A stretch of DNA of 64,000 nt from SZUA-309 sp050185825 (GTDB lineage Bacteria; Pseudomonadota; Gammaproteobacteria; Pseudomonadales; Azotimanducaceae). Of this stretch, positions 23,577 through 32,192 are shown piece by piece. The translations under genes were made by a program, and so were the position numbers. Within the stretch, counting starts at the first letter, position 1; every line of letters begins with the position of its first letter. The notes under the pieces were generated by a model that saw only the letters and a program-made list of their open reading frames with translations, had not been told where the DNA came from and did not search any database. The DNA lies in assembly GCA_050185825.1 (NCBI GenBank), contig JBFWZA010000001.1, positions 1 to 64,000 on the forward strand, read 5' to 3'.

Positions 23577-24438
23577 CGGTTGGAGCTGGTTTGTCATCAT
23601 CGGTACGATCGGCAGCCTGGTGGCGTTCCTGGCGCTGCTGATCGGTAATCGCAAAACTTCCGGCGACGAAACCACCGGACATGACTACGACGGTATTCAG
23701 GAACTGGATAACCCGCTGCCCATGTGGTGGGTGGGCATGTTCGTGATCAGCATCATCTACGCCGTGGGTTATCTTGTGTGGTATCCGGGGCTGGGCAACA
23801 TCGAAGGTATCGCTGGCTGGACGTCCGAAGGGGAGCTGAACGAGGCAGAGGAACGCCACGAAGCGCGGTTTGCGCCCATCTACAACCAGCTCGCCTCCAT
23901 GAGCCCCGAAGAACTCGCCGAAGATCGGGTGGCCCAGCAGGTCGGGCGTCGGCTCTTTCTCAACAACTGCTCCACCTGCCACGGCGTCAATGCCCAGGGC
24001 GCGTTCGGCTTTCCGAACCTCACGGACGACGAGTGGATCTGGGGTGAAGGGTTCGACAACGTCAAGCAGGCCGTGCTGGGTGGCCGCGTTGCCATCATGC
24101 CGCCCTGGGGGGCCGCGCTCGGCGAGTCCGGCGTAGCGGACGTAACCCAGTACGTGCTGTCGCTGGCCGGACGGGACCACGACGCCGCGGCCGCCGGTCG
24201 GGGCGAGACGCAGTACAACATGCTCTGCGTGGCCTGCCACGGGATGGACGGCGCCGGCAACGCGCTGCTCGGCGCGCCCAACCTCGCCAACGATATCTGG
24301 CTGTACGGCGGCAGCGCCGACCAGATCGCCTTCACCATCAGGAACGGCCGCAACGGCAACATGCCCAACTTCGCGGACGTGCTCGGCGAGGAGAAGGCAC
24401 ACATCCTGGCGGGCTACGTGGTCAACCTCTCGAAGTGA
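23569..24438 (+). CDS. ccoP: cbb3 oxidase diheme subunit
   Basis: 289 residues with two N-terminal membrane helices (about 7-25 and 52-71), the DNPLPMWW motif between them, and two heme c sites C134-S-T-C137-H and C220-V-A-C223-H. Membrane-anchored electron entry subunit. ATG 23569 overlaps the end of ccoQ. Full length and both CcoP hallmarks present. Confidence 0.96.
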   Translation: MSSGWSWFVIIGTIGSLVAFLALLIGNRKTSGDETTGHDYDGIQELDNPLPMWWVGMFVISIIYAVGYLVWYPGLGNIEGIAGWTSEGELNEAEERHEARFAPIYNQLASMSPEELAEDRVAQQVGRRLFLNNCSTCHGVNAQGAFGFPNLTDDEWIWGEGFDNVKQAVLGGRVAIMPPWGAALGESGVADVTQYVLSLAGRDHDAAAAGRGETQYNMLCVACHGMDGAGNALLGAPNLANDIWLYGGSADQIAFTIRNGRNGNMPNFADVLGEEKAHILAGYVVNLSK

Positions 24439-24475
24439 CGGATTCGGGGCGCGAAGCGGATTTGACGGAGACAGG

Positions 24476-25891
24476 ATGAACGGCCCGAACGTCACGGAAG
24501 AGGAACCGGTCCGGCTCGAGGGCTTCGGGCCGAAGGATCTGTACCAGAGGCGGGAGAAGATCTTCACCCGCTTCGTCGGCGGTTTCTTCCAGCGGCTGCG
24601 CTTCTTCACCGGCTGGCCGCTGCTCACTGGCTACTTCGTGCTCCCCTGGATCAACTGGGAGGGCCGCCAGTCCGTGCTCTTCGACCTGCCCGCCCGGGCG
24701 TTTCACATCTTCGGCCTGACCTTCTTCCCGCAGGACTTCTGGCTGCTCGGCTGGATGCTGATCATCGCCGCCTTCGGCCTCTTTACGTTCACCACGGTGG
24801 TCGGCCGGATCTGGTGCGGCTACACCTGCCCGCAGACGGTCTGGACGGCCATCTTCATGTGGATCGAGCAGGTCACCGAAGGTCCTCGGCATGCGCGCAT
24901 CCGCCTGGACAGCGCGCCGTGGAGCTTCGAGAAGATCAGGAAGCGCACGCTCAAGCACGGCATGTGGCTCGGCGTAGCGGCACTCACCGGCGTCACCTTC
25001 GTCGGCTACTTCACGCCGATCCGCGAGCTGGTGCCGGACCTCGCGAGCCTCGACGCCGGCGGCTGGGCGGTGTTCTGGAGCCTGTTCTTCACGGCGGCCA
25101 CCTACGTCAACGCCGGCTGGATGCGGGAGCAGGTCTGCATCTACATGTGTCCCTACGCGCGCTTCCAGTCGGCCATGTTCGACAAGGACACGCTGATCGT
25201 CTCCTACGATGCGGCCCGCGGTGAGCCGCGCGGCTCGCGCAAGCGGGGCGCCGAGGAAGCGGCGCTGGGCGACTGCATCGACTGCCAGCTCTGCGTGCAG
25301 GTATGCCCGGTCGGCATCGACATCCGCAACGGCCTGCAGTACGAATGCATCGGCTGCGCGCACTGCATCGACGCCTGCAACCAGGTGATGGACAAGATGA
25401 GCTACCCGCGCGGGCTGATCCGCTACACCACGGAGCACGAGCTTGCCGGTGGCAGGACCCACTGGTTGCGGCCGCGGGCGGTGGGTTATGCGGTCGTTCT
25501 GCTGGTGATGATCACCGCCTTCAGCATCGGGATCTTTTCCCGGAACGCCTTCGAGGTGGACGTGCTGCGCGAACGGGGCGAGCTGTTCCGGACCAGCTCG
25601 GACGGCCAGGTGCTCAACCAGTACGTCCTGAAGGTCCTCAACAAGACCCAGTCGGCGCAGCACTACCGCATCGACGTCTCCTCCGACCTGCCCGTCAGCA
25701 TCGCCAGCCGCGAGGCCCTGGACCGGGCGCTCTCGAGCCTGCCGGGCGAGGTGCTGAACGTGCCCCTGACGCTGATGGTGGCACGGGAGGCGGTCTCTCT
25801 GCCGTCGGTACCGGTGACGGTGACCCTCTGCGACGTGGATGGGGAACACTGCAACTCCGAGCAGACCAGCTTCTTCGGCCCGTCGCGATGA
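24476..25891 (+). CDS. ccoG: CcoG/FixG-type ferredoxin, copper-reducing assembly factor
   Basis: 471 residues: several membrane helices in the N-terminal half, VGRIWCGYTCPQTVWT loop, then two ferredoxin-type clusters (CIDCQLCVQVCP and CIGCAHCIDACN, about 265-305) and a C-terminal Ig-like FixG domain. CcoG reduces copper for delivery to the cbb3 CuB site. Follows ccoP by 37 bp and overlaps the next gene by 4 bp. Confidence 0.95.
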   Translation: MNGPNVTEEEPVRLEGFGPKDLYQRREKIFTRFVGGFFQRLRFFTGWPLLTGYFVLPWINWEGRQSVLFDLPARAFHIFGLTFFPQDFWLLGWMLIIAAFGLFTFTTVVGRIWCGYTCPQTVWTAIFMWIEQVTEGPRHARIRLDSAPWSFEKIRKRTLKHGMWLGVAALTGVTFVGYFTPIRELVPDLASLDAGGWAVFWSLFFTAATYVNAGWMREQVCIYMCPYARFQSAMFDKDTLIVSYDAARGEPRGSRKRGAEEAALGDCIDCQLCVQVCPVGIDIRNGLQYECIGCAHCIDACNQVMDKMSYPRGLIRYTTEHELAGGRTHWLRPRAVGYAVVLLVMITAFSIGIFSRNAFEVDVLRERGELFRTSSDGQVLNQYVLKVLNKTQSAQHYRIDVSSDLPVSIASREALDRALSSLPGEVLNVPLTLMVAREAVSLPSVPVTVTLCDVDGEHCNSEQTSFFGPSR

Positions 25892-26082
25892 AACGTCTGC
25901 CGCTCATCCTGATCATCGCCATTCCGCTCGCGGCCGTGCTGATGGGCGCGGTATCCCTGTATCTGGCCCTGCAGGGACCCGATCAGGAGATTCCCCTGCT
26001 GCAGGCACCGCTGACCAAGACCAGCTGGCAGCAGGCGGAAGAGCCGCAGGACGACTCCGCGGCCGCGGAAGAGCGCCGGTGA
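25888..26082 (+). CDS. short FixH-position membrane protein
   Basis: 64 residues with one membrane helix (about 5-28) and a short acidic tail. It occupies the place of fixH/ccoH, between ccoG and ccoI, but normal FixH has about 150-170 residues, so only the anchor is kept or an unrelated small protein took its place. Overlaps the ccoG stop by 4 bp; ccoI starts 3 bp after its stop. Confidence 0.75.
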   Translation: MKRLPLILIIAIPLAAVLMGAVSLYLALQGPDQEIPLLQAPLTKTSWQQAEEPQDDSAAAEERR

Positions 26083-26085
26083 GGC

Positions 26086-28221
26086 ATGCGTCTTAGCACC
26101 ATCAGCGTCAGCGACATGCACTGCGCCGCCTGCGCGAGCAAGATCCGGCGCGCGCTCGCCGGGCTCGAGGACGTCCGGACCACCCACATCAACCCGGTCC
26201 GGCGCCAGGTGCTGGTGGAGCACGGCGAGACGCTGACCCCGCTCGACATTCTCAACACCATCGAGTCTGCCGGCTTCACGCCGACGCTGGCAGGACTGGA
26301 CGACCACGACGCGCGGCAGCGCTCGCTCCTGAAACGCCTCGGCATCGCCGGTCTGGCGATGATGCAGGTGATGATGGCCGCCATCGCGCTCTACGCCGGC
26401 CACTTCGACGGCATGGAGCCTGCCTACGAGCGGCTCCTCCAGTACACGAGCCTGGTGTTCACCATCCCGGTGGTCTGCTACTCGGCCATGCCCTTTTTCA
26501 CCAGCGCGCTCGGCAGCCTGCGCCCGGGTGCCGCGCTCAGCATGGACGTTCCCGTGGCGCTCGCCATCGCCGTCGCGTTCGGCACGAGTCTCTACCACAC
26601 GCTCAACGGCAGCGGCGAGGTGTACTACGACTCCGTGGTGATGTTCACGTTCCTGCTGCTCGGCGCGCGCTACATCGACAACCGGCTGCAGCACCGGTTC
26701 GACCTGACGGGCGCCCTGCTGTCCGCCCTGCCCCGTACCGCGACCGTGGAACGGGACGGGGAACCGCGGGAGGTTCCGGCGGCCAGCCTCGCCCCGGCGG
26801 ACGTCGTCTGGGTGGCGGAAGGTGCTCAGGTGCCGGTGGACGGGCGGCTCCTCTCCGAGGCAGCGCGTCTCGACGAGGCGCTGCTCACCGGGGAGACCGA
26901 CCGGGTGGAGAAGTCCCGCGGCGACGAGGTGTTCGCCGGGACCCTGAATCGCGGTGCGGGATTCCGGCTGCAGGCGACGCGGGCCTTCGATCAGTCGCGG
27001 ATCGCCGACATCGCCGAGCTCGCGGACCAGGCGGCGGCGCGCCAGGCTCCCATCACCCGGCTGACGGACCGGATCGCCGGGATATTCATTCCCACCGTGC
27101 TGGGTCTGGCAGCCGTCGTCTTCGTCGCCTGGCAGTTCGTGGCACCCGACCGGGCCCTGATCGCGGCGCTCACCGTGCTGGTGGTGAGCTGCCCCTGCGC
27201 CCTGTCGCTCGCCACCCCGGCGGCACTGACCGCGGCCATGACGCGGCTCCGGCAGCTGGGCGTCGTGCTGACCAGCAGCGAGGCGCTGGAGCGGGCCGTG
27301 CGCGTGGACCGGGTCTACATCGACAAGACGGGGACCCTCACCGAGGACCGTCCCGAGATCGCGGCCGTCACCACCTTCGAGCCGAGCTGGTCGGAAGCGG
27401 ACTGCCTGGACATCGCCGGCGCGCTGCAGCGCCACTCCAGCCATCCCTACGCCCGGGCATTCAGCGCGACCGGCCCGGATCGCGGGTTCGTGCTGACGGC
27501 GGTGGACACCGTCACCGGCGGTGGCGTCCGGGGTCTGATCTCCGGACGAACGGTGCGGATCGGCAGCGCCGCCTTCGCGCTCGGCGCCGACCGGGCCGGT
27601 GCCGACGACCGTGCCGTGTTCCTGAGCCTGGACGGCGCGCCGCTGGCCCGGTTCGATCTGACCAACCGCATCCGGCCGGACGCGGCAGAGGCGGTGCAGG
27701 CCCTCAGGCGCCTGGGGGTCGAGCCGCTGATGCTGTCCGGCGACAGCGTCGAGCGCTGCGCGGAAACGGCCGACCGGCTCGGCATCGGTTACCTGCCCCG
27801 GCAGTCGCCGGAGGCCAAGCTCGCAGCCATTCGCGCCGATCAGGCCTCCGGCAGAACCGTGCTCATGCTCGGTGACGGCATCAACGACGTGCCGGTGCTC
27901 GCCGGTGCCGACCTCTCCGCCGCGGTGGTGGAAGCGAGCGACATGGTCAAGTCCAAGGCCGACGTGCTGCTGCTGAGCCGCCGGCTGGCGCCGCTCACCG
28001 AGCTCTTCCGGGTGGCCCTGGCGACGCGACGGATCACCCACCAGAACCTGATCTGGGCAGCGCTCTACAACCTGACGGCGATTCCGATCGCCGCGCTGGG
28101 GCTGATGCCGCCGTGGCTCGCCGCGCTCGGCATGGCGTCGAGCTCGACCCTCGTGATGCTGAACGCCACCCGCCTGCTCTCGGAGGGGCAGAACGAGCGC
28201 GCCGCGGAGATGGAGGCCTGA
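26086..28221 (+). CDS. ccoI: copper-exporting P1B-type ATPase for oxidase assembly
   Basis: 711 residues: N-terminal heavy-metal domain with MHCAACASKI, membrane helices, VVSCPCALSLATP (CPC metal site), phosphorylation motif DKTGTLTED, and GDGINDVPVL near the C-terminus. CcoI/FixI/CopA2-type pumps supply copper to the cbb3 oxidase from the cytoplasmic side. Position between the fixH-like and ccoS genes confirms the role. All P-type ATPase motifs are intact. Confidence 0.95.
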   Translation: MRLSTISVSDMHCAACASKIRRALAGLEDVRTTHINPVRRQVLVEHGETLTPLDILNTIESAGFTPTLAGLDDHDARQRSLLKRLGIAGLAMMQVMMAAIALYAGHFDGMEPAYERLLQYTSLVFTIPVVCYSAMPFFTSALGSLRPGAALSMDVPVALAIAVAFGTSLYHTLNGSGEVYYDSVVMFTFLLLGARYIDNRLQHRFDLTGALLSALPRTATVERDGEPREVPAASLAPADVVWVAEGAQVPVDGRLLSEAARLDEALLTGETDRVEKSRGDEVFAGTLNRGAGFRLQATRAFDQSRIADIAELADQAAARQAPITRLTDRIAGIFIPTVLGLAAVVFVAWQFVAPDRALIAALTVLVVSCPCALSLATPAALTAAMTRLRQLGVVLTSSEALERAVRVDRVYIDKTGTLTEDRPEIAAVTTFEPSWSEADCLDIAGALQRHSSHPYARAFSATGPDRGFVLTAVDTVTGGGVRGLISGRTVRIGSAAFALGADRAGADDRAVFLSLDGAPLARFDLTNRIRPDAAEAVQALRRLGVEPLMLSGDSVERCAETADRLGIGYLPRQSPEAKLAAIRADQASGRTVLMLGDGINDVPVLAGADLSAAVVEASDMVKSKADVLLLSRRLAPLTELFRVALATRRITHQNLIWAALYNLTAIPIAALGLMPPWLAALGMASSSTLVMLNATRLLSEGQNERAAEMEA

Positions 28222-28223
28222 CG

Positions 28224-28376
28224 ATGGAGGTGCTCGTCGTGCTCATCCCCATCTCGATCGTGCTGCTCGGAATTGGCGCGGCGCTCTTCATCTGGGCAGT
28301 CAACAACAACCAGTTCGAACAACTCGACAAACACGGCTTCGACATTTTTGAGGAAGATTCGGGAGATCAATCATGA
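28224..28376 (+). CDS. ccoS: cbb3 oxidase maturation protein CcoS
   Basis: 50 residues: one membrane helix (about 4-27) followed by AVNNNQFEQLDKHG, the family pattern (W-x-x-x-x-G/N-Q-F-D-D-L-D). Needed for cofactor insertion into CcoN. ATG is 2 bp after the ccoI stop; its own stop overlaps the next gene by 4 bp. Confidence 0.92.
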   Translation: MEVLVVLIPISIVLLGIGAALFIWAVNNNQFEQLDKHGFDIFEEDSGDQS

Positions 28377-28975
28377 ACAGTCTGGTAAACGGTTTTCTGG
28401 TGGTGTTCAGCCCCAGGCAGGGATGGCACCGGATCGCCGAAGCCAAATCTTCCCTCGTGCAGACCCTGCTGCTGCATACCGTCCTCTTCGCGTTGATCCC
28501 GGCCGCGTGCTGGTATTACGGGGTGACCACGCAGGGCTGGGTGATCATGGGCGATCCCGTCAAGCTGACCCCCGCCAGCGCCCTGCCCATGTGTGTGCTG
28601 TTCTATCTGGCCATGGTGTTCGGCGTGATCTTCCTCGGCTACATGGTGAGCTGGATGGCCGGCTCCTACGGCACCCAGGGCGGGCTGGCCAAGGGGGTCG
28701 CCGTCATCAGCTACACCGCGAGCCCGTTCTTCCTCGCCGGCATTCTGGGACTCTACCCGGTGCTGTGGCTGGACATCCTGGTGGGCACGCTGGTCGCCTG
28801 CTACTGCATCTACCTGCTCTTCCTCGGCATCGGGCCGGTGATGGAAGTGCCCCCGGAACGCTCGTTCCTGTACGCCAGCGCCGTCTTCGCCGTCGCGCTG
28901 GTGGCCTTCGTGGCGCTGCTCGGCGCCACCATCGTGCTCTGGGATCTGGGACCGACACCGGAGTACACCTACTGA
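28373..28975 (+). CDS. Yip1-family membrane protein
   Basis: 200 residues with about five membrane helices and the Yip1-type start (NGFLVVFSPRQGWHRIAE). Bacterial Yip1 proteins have no firm role. It is translationally coupled to ccoS (ATGA overlap), which suggests a link to oxidase biogenesis or to the redox genes that follow. Confidence 0.82.
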   Translation: MNSLVNGFLVVFSPRQGWHRIAEAKSSLVQTLLLHTVLFALIPAACWYYGVTTQGWVIMGDPVKLTPASALPMCVLFYLAMVFGVIFLGYMVSWMAGSYGTQGGLAKGVAVISYTASPFFLAGILGLYPVLWLDILVGTLVACYCIYLLFLGIGPVMEVPPERSFLYASAVFAVALVAFVALLGATIVLWDLGPTPEYTY

Positions 28976-29012
28976 CCGGCCTGTGACTACCCGCTGACCG
29001 GCGGCTGACGTC

Positions 29013-29696
29013 GTGGCCGCGCTGACCGCCTTCGCGGGAGTGATTCTCGCCATCGCGCTCGCGGCCGGCGCCCTGCCGGCGGCCGGTTTCTGGTGGGACA
29101 CCCTGGCGGCGGTCGGCTTCTGCGCAGCGACCATCATCGCCTTTCTCGGCTGGGACTCGGAATCGCCCGCCGGCAATCCCCGTCTGCGTCTGCATCGGAA
29201 TCTGGCCTTCCTCGCGGCCGCTCTCGCCACCGGCCATGCCCTCGGCTACCTGATCACCGACCGCACGGTGCTCGAGTACTTCAAGCCCGCCGCACCGGCT
29301 TACATGCTGGCCGGCCTCGGCGCCTGGATCGGCCTCGTCGCCATGACGGTGACGTCCCTGCCGGGTCCCCGCAGACGAAGCTTTGCCGGTTTTGCCGCCT
29401 TCCGCCGCTGGCACCGCGCGCTGTTCCTAGCGGTGCTCGCCGCCACGGCCTGGCACGTGCTGGCCGCGGGGTTCAACCTCACCAGCCGCTGGCAGCAGGT
29501 GCTGGCGGGCGCCTGTCTCGTTGGCCTGCCTGTTCTCGCCTACTGGCGACGCCGACGCCGCAGCGCCGTACCCATGTCGCCCGCGCCGGCCCACATCGCG
29601 GCCGCGGATTCCGGCGCCATCGTGCTGGGCGTGACGATGCTGGCGCTCTCGGTGGCCTACGGCGCCATCAAGCTGCTCGCATGCGCAGACTGCTGA
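29013..29696 (+). CDS. b-type cytochrome-like membrane protein (ferric reductase TM type)
   Basis: 227 residues with six or so membrane helices. Paired His residues sit in separate helices (ATGHALGYLITD near 74 and FRRWHRALFLA ... TAWHVLAAG near 135-150), the arrangement of ferric-reductase-like transmembrane cytochrome b proteins. Starts at GTG. Its stop lies inside the start of the tetraheme cytochrome gene, so the two proteins are probably a transmembrane electron-transfer pair. Electron donor and acceptor are unknown. Confidence 0.72.
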   Translation: MAALTAFAGVILAIALAAGALPAAGFWWDTLAAVGFCAATIIAFLGWDSESPAGNPRLRLHRNLAFLAAALATGHALGYLITDRTVLEYFKPAAPAYMLAGLGAWIGLVAMTVTSLPGPRRRSFAGFAAFRRWHRALFLAVLAATAWHVLAAGFNLTSRWQQVLAGACLVGLPVLAYWRRRRRSAVPMSPAPAHIAAADSGAIVLGVTMLALSVAYGAIKLLACADC

Positions 29697-30034
29697 AGGC
29701 GCTGCTCGCCGGTTCGATCCTGGTATCCCTGGGCTGGCTCGTCAGCCTCGGTCAGACCGAGCTGCGCCGGACCCGGCCCATGCTGCCCGTCACGTTCGCG
29801 CACGCGGACCACACCACCGTCAACTGCGTGCTCTGCCACCACAACTACGTCGATCACACCGGATCGGGACTGTGCTTCGACTGCCACAAGAGCGACCCCG
29901 CCGTGAACGCGCTCATCGAAACCCAGTTTCACGAGCTCTGCTGGGGATGCCATGTGGAACGCCAGGCCGAAGGCGAGGACGCCGGGCCGACCCGGCAGTG
30001 CGATGCCTGCCACACGGCGGATGACGCGCCCTGA
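29681..30034 (+). CDS. membrane-anchored tetraheme cytochrome c (c3/c7-like)
   Basis: 117 residues with one N-terminal helix (about 5-23) and four heme sites CVLCH, CFDCH, CWGCH and CDACH plus extra His residues (FAHADHTTVNC, HHNYVDH) for bis-His ligation. Small periplasmic multiheme carrier of the class III/cytochrome c7 type. Starts 16 bp inside the preceding gene. Together with the b-type protein it could pass quinol electrons to the periplasm, in parallel to or feeding the cbb3 oxidase. Confidence 0.85.
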   Translation: MRRLLKALLAGSILVSLGWLVSLGQTELRRTRPMLPVTFAHADHTTVNCVLCHHNYVDHTGSGLCFDCHKSDPAVNALIETQFHELCWGCHVERQAEGEDAGPTRQCDACHTADDAP

Positions 30035-30078
30035 GGCGTGTCGATGGTTTAATGCGGCAAAACACCCGGGAGAGACCC

Positions 30079-31086
30079 ATGCGCGCCATGCAGATGCAGA
30101 GGATCGTCTCGCTCGTCGACGAGGACGAGCCCCTGGTCGCCGTGGAGGTCCCCACCCCCGAGCCCGGGCCGGACGAGGTGCTGATCCGGGTGCACGCCTG
30201 CGGTGTCTGCCACACCGAGCTCGACGAGATCGAAGGCAGAACACCACCGCCCAGGCTGCCAGTCATCCCGGGCCACGAGGTGGTGGGAACCGTGGCCGAG
30301 CTCGGCGCGGGGGTGAGCCGCTACCGGACGGGCGATCGGGTGGGCGTGGGCTGGATCCATCATTCCACCGGCGGTGCGCACGAGAACCTGGCCAGCGGCT
30401 TCGTCGCCACGGGTCGCGACGTGGACGGCGGCTACGCCCAGTACATGACGGTGCCCGCGGCGTACGCGGTCCCGATACCCGAATCCGTGCCGGACGCGCA
30501 GGCTGCCCCGCTGCTCTGCGCCGGCGCCATCGGCTACCGCGCGCTGCGCCTCACCGGGCTCGACAACGGCCGGCGTCTCGGCCTCACGGGGTTCGGCGGC
30601 TCCGCCCACATCGTCCTCCAGCTCGCCCGTCACCTCTATCCCGACTCGCCGGTGGCCGTGTTCGCCCGGGACGAAGGCTCGCGAACGTTCGCCGCCTCGC
30701 TGGGCGCAGATTGGGTGGGCCACACCGAGGATCGCTGCCCCTGGCCGCTCGACGCCATCATCGACACCACCCCGGCCTGGACGCCCGTGGTGGAGGCGCT
30801 CGCCAACCTGGCTCCCGGCGGCCGTCTGGTGATCAACGCCATCCGCAAGGAGGATACGGACAAGTCGGCGTTGCTCGCCCTCAGCTATCACGACCATCTG
30901 TGGATGGAACGCGAGATCAGGAGCGTGGCCAACATCACCGCGGCCGACATCGGGGCGTTCGTGCCGCTGGCGGCGCGGATCCCGATCCGCCCGGAAGTCC
31001 AGACCTATCCGCTGGCGGAGGCCAACCGGGCCCTGGTCGCTCTGAAACGGGAACCGGTGCGCGGCGCCAAGGTGCTGATCGTCTGA
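30079..31086 (+). CDS. zinc-type alcohol dehydrogenase family protein lacking the structural zinc site
   Basis: 335 residues of the medium-chain dehydrogenase family. Catalytic zinc ligands are present: C in HACGVCHTEL, GHEV, and C in PLLCAGAIGYRAL. The loop that normally holds four Cys for the structural zinc reads GWIHHSTGGAHEN, with no Cys. The nucleotide-binding loop reads LTGFGGSAH. ATG 30079 follows CGGGAGAGACCC; an ATG at 30052 would add 9 residues. Substrate unknown. It follows the tetraheme gene by 44 bp. Confidence 0.85.
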   Translation: MRAMQMQRIVSLVDEDEPLVAVEVPTPEPGPDEVLIRVHACGVCHTELDEIEGRTPPPRLPVIPGHEVVGTVAELGAGVSRYRTGDRVGVGWIHHSTGGAHENLASGFVATGRDVDGGYAQYMTVPAAYAVPIPESVPDAQAAPLLCAGAIGYRALRLTGLDNGRRLGLTGFGGSAHIVLQLARHLYPDSPVAVFARDEGSRTFAASLGADWVGHTEDRCPWPLDAIIDTTPAWTPVVEALANLAPGGRLVINAIRKEDTDKSALLALSYHDHLWMEREIRSVANITAADIGAFVPLAARIPIRPEVQTYPLAEANRALVALKREPVRGAKVLIV

Positions 31087-31132
31087 GCCGCTGCTAAGAT
31101 ACGCCGCTTTCGACTCCGCACCCCCGAGTACC

Positions 31133-32080
31133 GTGACCCAGCAACACCATCGACTGATCATCATCGGCTCCGGACCGGCCGGCTACACGGCCGCGCTCTA
31201 TGCCGCCCGCGCCAACCTGCGGCCTCTGCTCCTCACCGGCGTCGAGGTGGGCGGGCAGCTCACCACCACCACGGAGGTGGAGAACTGGCCCGGTGGCCAT
31301 GCCGAGCTGCAGGGGCCGGAGCTCATGATGCAGATGGCAGAGCACGTGGCGCGCTTCGACGCCATCATCAGCAACGACTACGTGAACGCCGTGGATCTCG
31401 AGAGCCGCCCGTTCACGCTCACCGGCGACAGCGCCACCTACACCTGCGACGCGCTCATCATCGCCACCGGCGCCTCCGCCATGTATCTGGGCCTGCCTTC
31501 CGAGGAAGCCTTCAAGGGACGCGGTGTGTCCGCGTGCGCCACCTGCGACGGCTTCTTCTACCGGGGCAAGGAAGTGGCCGTGGTGGGCGGCGGCAATACG
31601 GCGGTGGAGGAAGCGCTCTACCTCTCCAACCTCTGCTCGAAGGTCTATCTCGTGCACCGGCGTGACGCGCTTCGCGCCGAGAAGATCCTCCAGGACCGGC
31701 TGTTCGCCCGGGACAACATCGAGCCGGTGTGGAACCACACGCTCAAGGAGGTGCTGGGTGACGACAGCGGCGTCACCGGCATCCGCATCACCGACAAGGC
31801 CGGCAACGAGCAGCAGCTCGACCTGCCTGGCGTGTTCATCGCCATCGGCCACAGACCCAACACGGAGATCTTCGCGGGCCAGCTCGAGATGACCGGCGGC
31901 TACATCAACGTCGTGAGCGGCACCGAAGGCAACGCCACGGCCACCAGCGTGCCCGGCGTGTTCGCGGCCGGCGACGTGGCGGACCACGTCTACCGGCAGG
32001 CCATCACCTCGGCCGGCTTCGGCTGCATGGCGGCGCTCGATGCGGAGAAGTACCTGGACGCGCTCGACGCGGCGTCCTGA
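31133..32080 (+). CDS. trxB: thioredoxin reductase
   Basis: 315 residues: FAD loop IGSGPAGYTAALYAARA, redox-active CATC (ACATCDGFFYRG, about residue 135), NADPH loop GGGNTAVEEALYL and C-terminal FAAGDVADHVYRQAITSAG. NADPH-dependent reduction of thioredoxin. Starts at GTG. Length and motifs are standard. Ends 9 bp before an inverted-repeat element. Confidence 0.96.
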   Translation: MTQQHHRLIIIGSGPAGYTAALYAARANLRPLLLTGVEVGGQLTTTTEVENWPGGHAELQGPELMMQMAEHVARFDAIISNDYVNAVDLESRPFTLTGDSATYTCDALIIATGASAMYLGLPSEEAFKGRGVSACATCDGFFYRGKEVAVVGGGNTAVEEALYLSNLCSKVYLVHRRDALRAEKILQDRLFARDNIEPVWNHTLKEVLGDDSGVTGIRITDKAGNEQQLDLPGVFIAIGHRPNTEIFAGQLEMTGGYINVVSGTEGNATATSVPGVFAAGDVADHVYRQAITSAGFGCMAALDAEKYLDALDAAS

Positions 32081-32088
32081 GCCGGGCT

Positions 32089-32192
32089 AGGAGTCTGGGC
32101 GGTAGAAAGGTACGGTGCGAGGCGAGCACCAATTCGAGTTCGGGCCGAAGTGGGGCCGCCGCAGCCCGTGAATTTCTACCGCCCAGACTCCT
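32089..32192. repeat. 104-bp inverted-repeat element (MITE-like or large terminator)
   Basis: Perfect 20-bp inverted repeats AGGAGTCTGGGCGGTAGAAA (32089-32108) and its complement (32173-32192) enclose a 64-nt spacer that itself holds small hairpins (GGTGC ... GCACC; TTCGGGCCGAA). The right arm reaches into the stop codon of the convergent gene. Size, perfect ends and TA-containing flanks suggest a miniature inverted-repeat transposable element; a bidirectional terminator is the alternative. Confidence 0.7.

Noticed and set aside
18810..30034. Nitrogen fixation cluster
   Set aside because: fixL, fixJ and fixG/I/S-type genes are present, but they are oxygen-response and cbb3 assembly genes; no nif or fixABCX gene is in the window.
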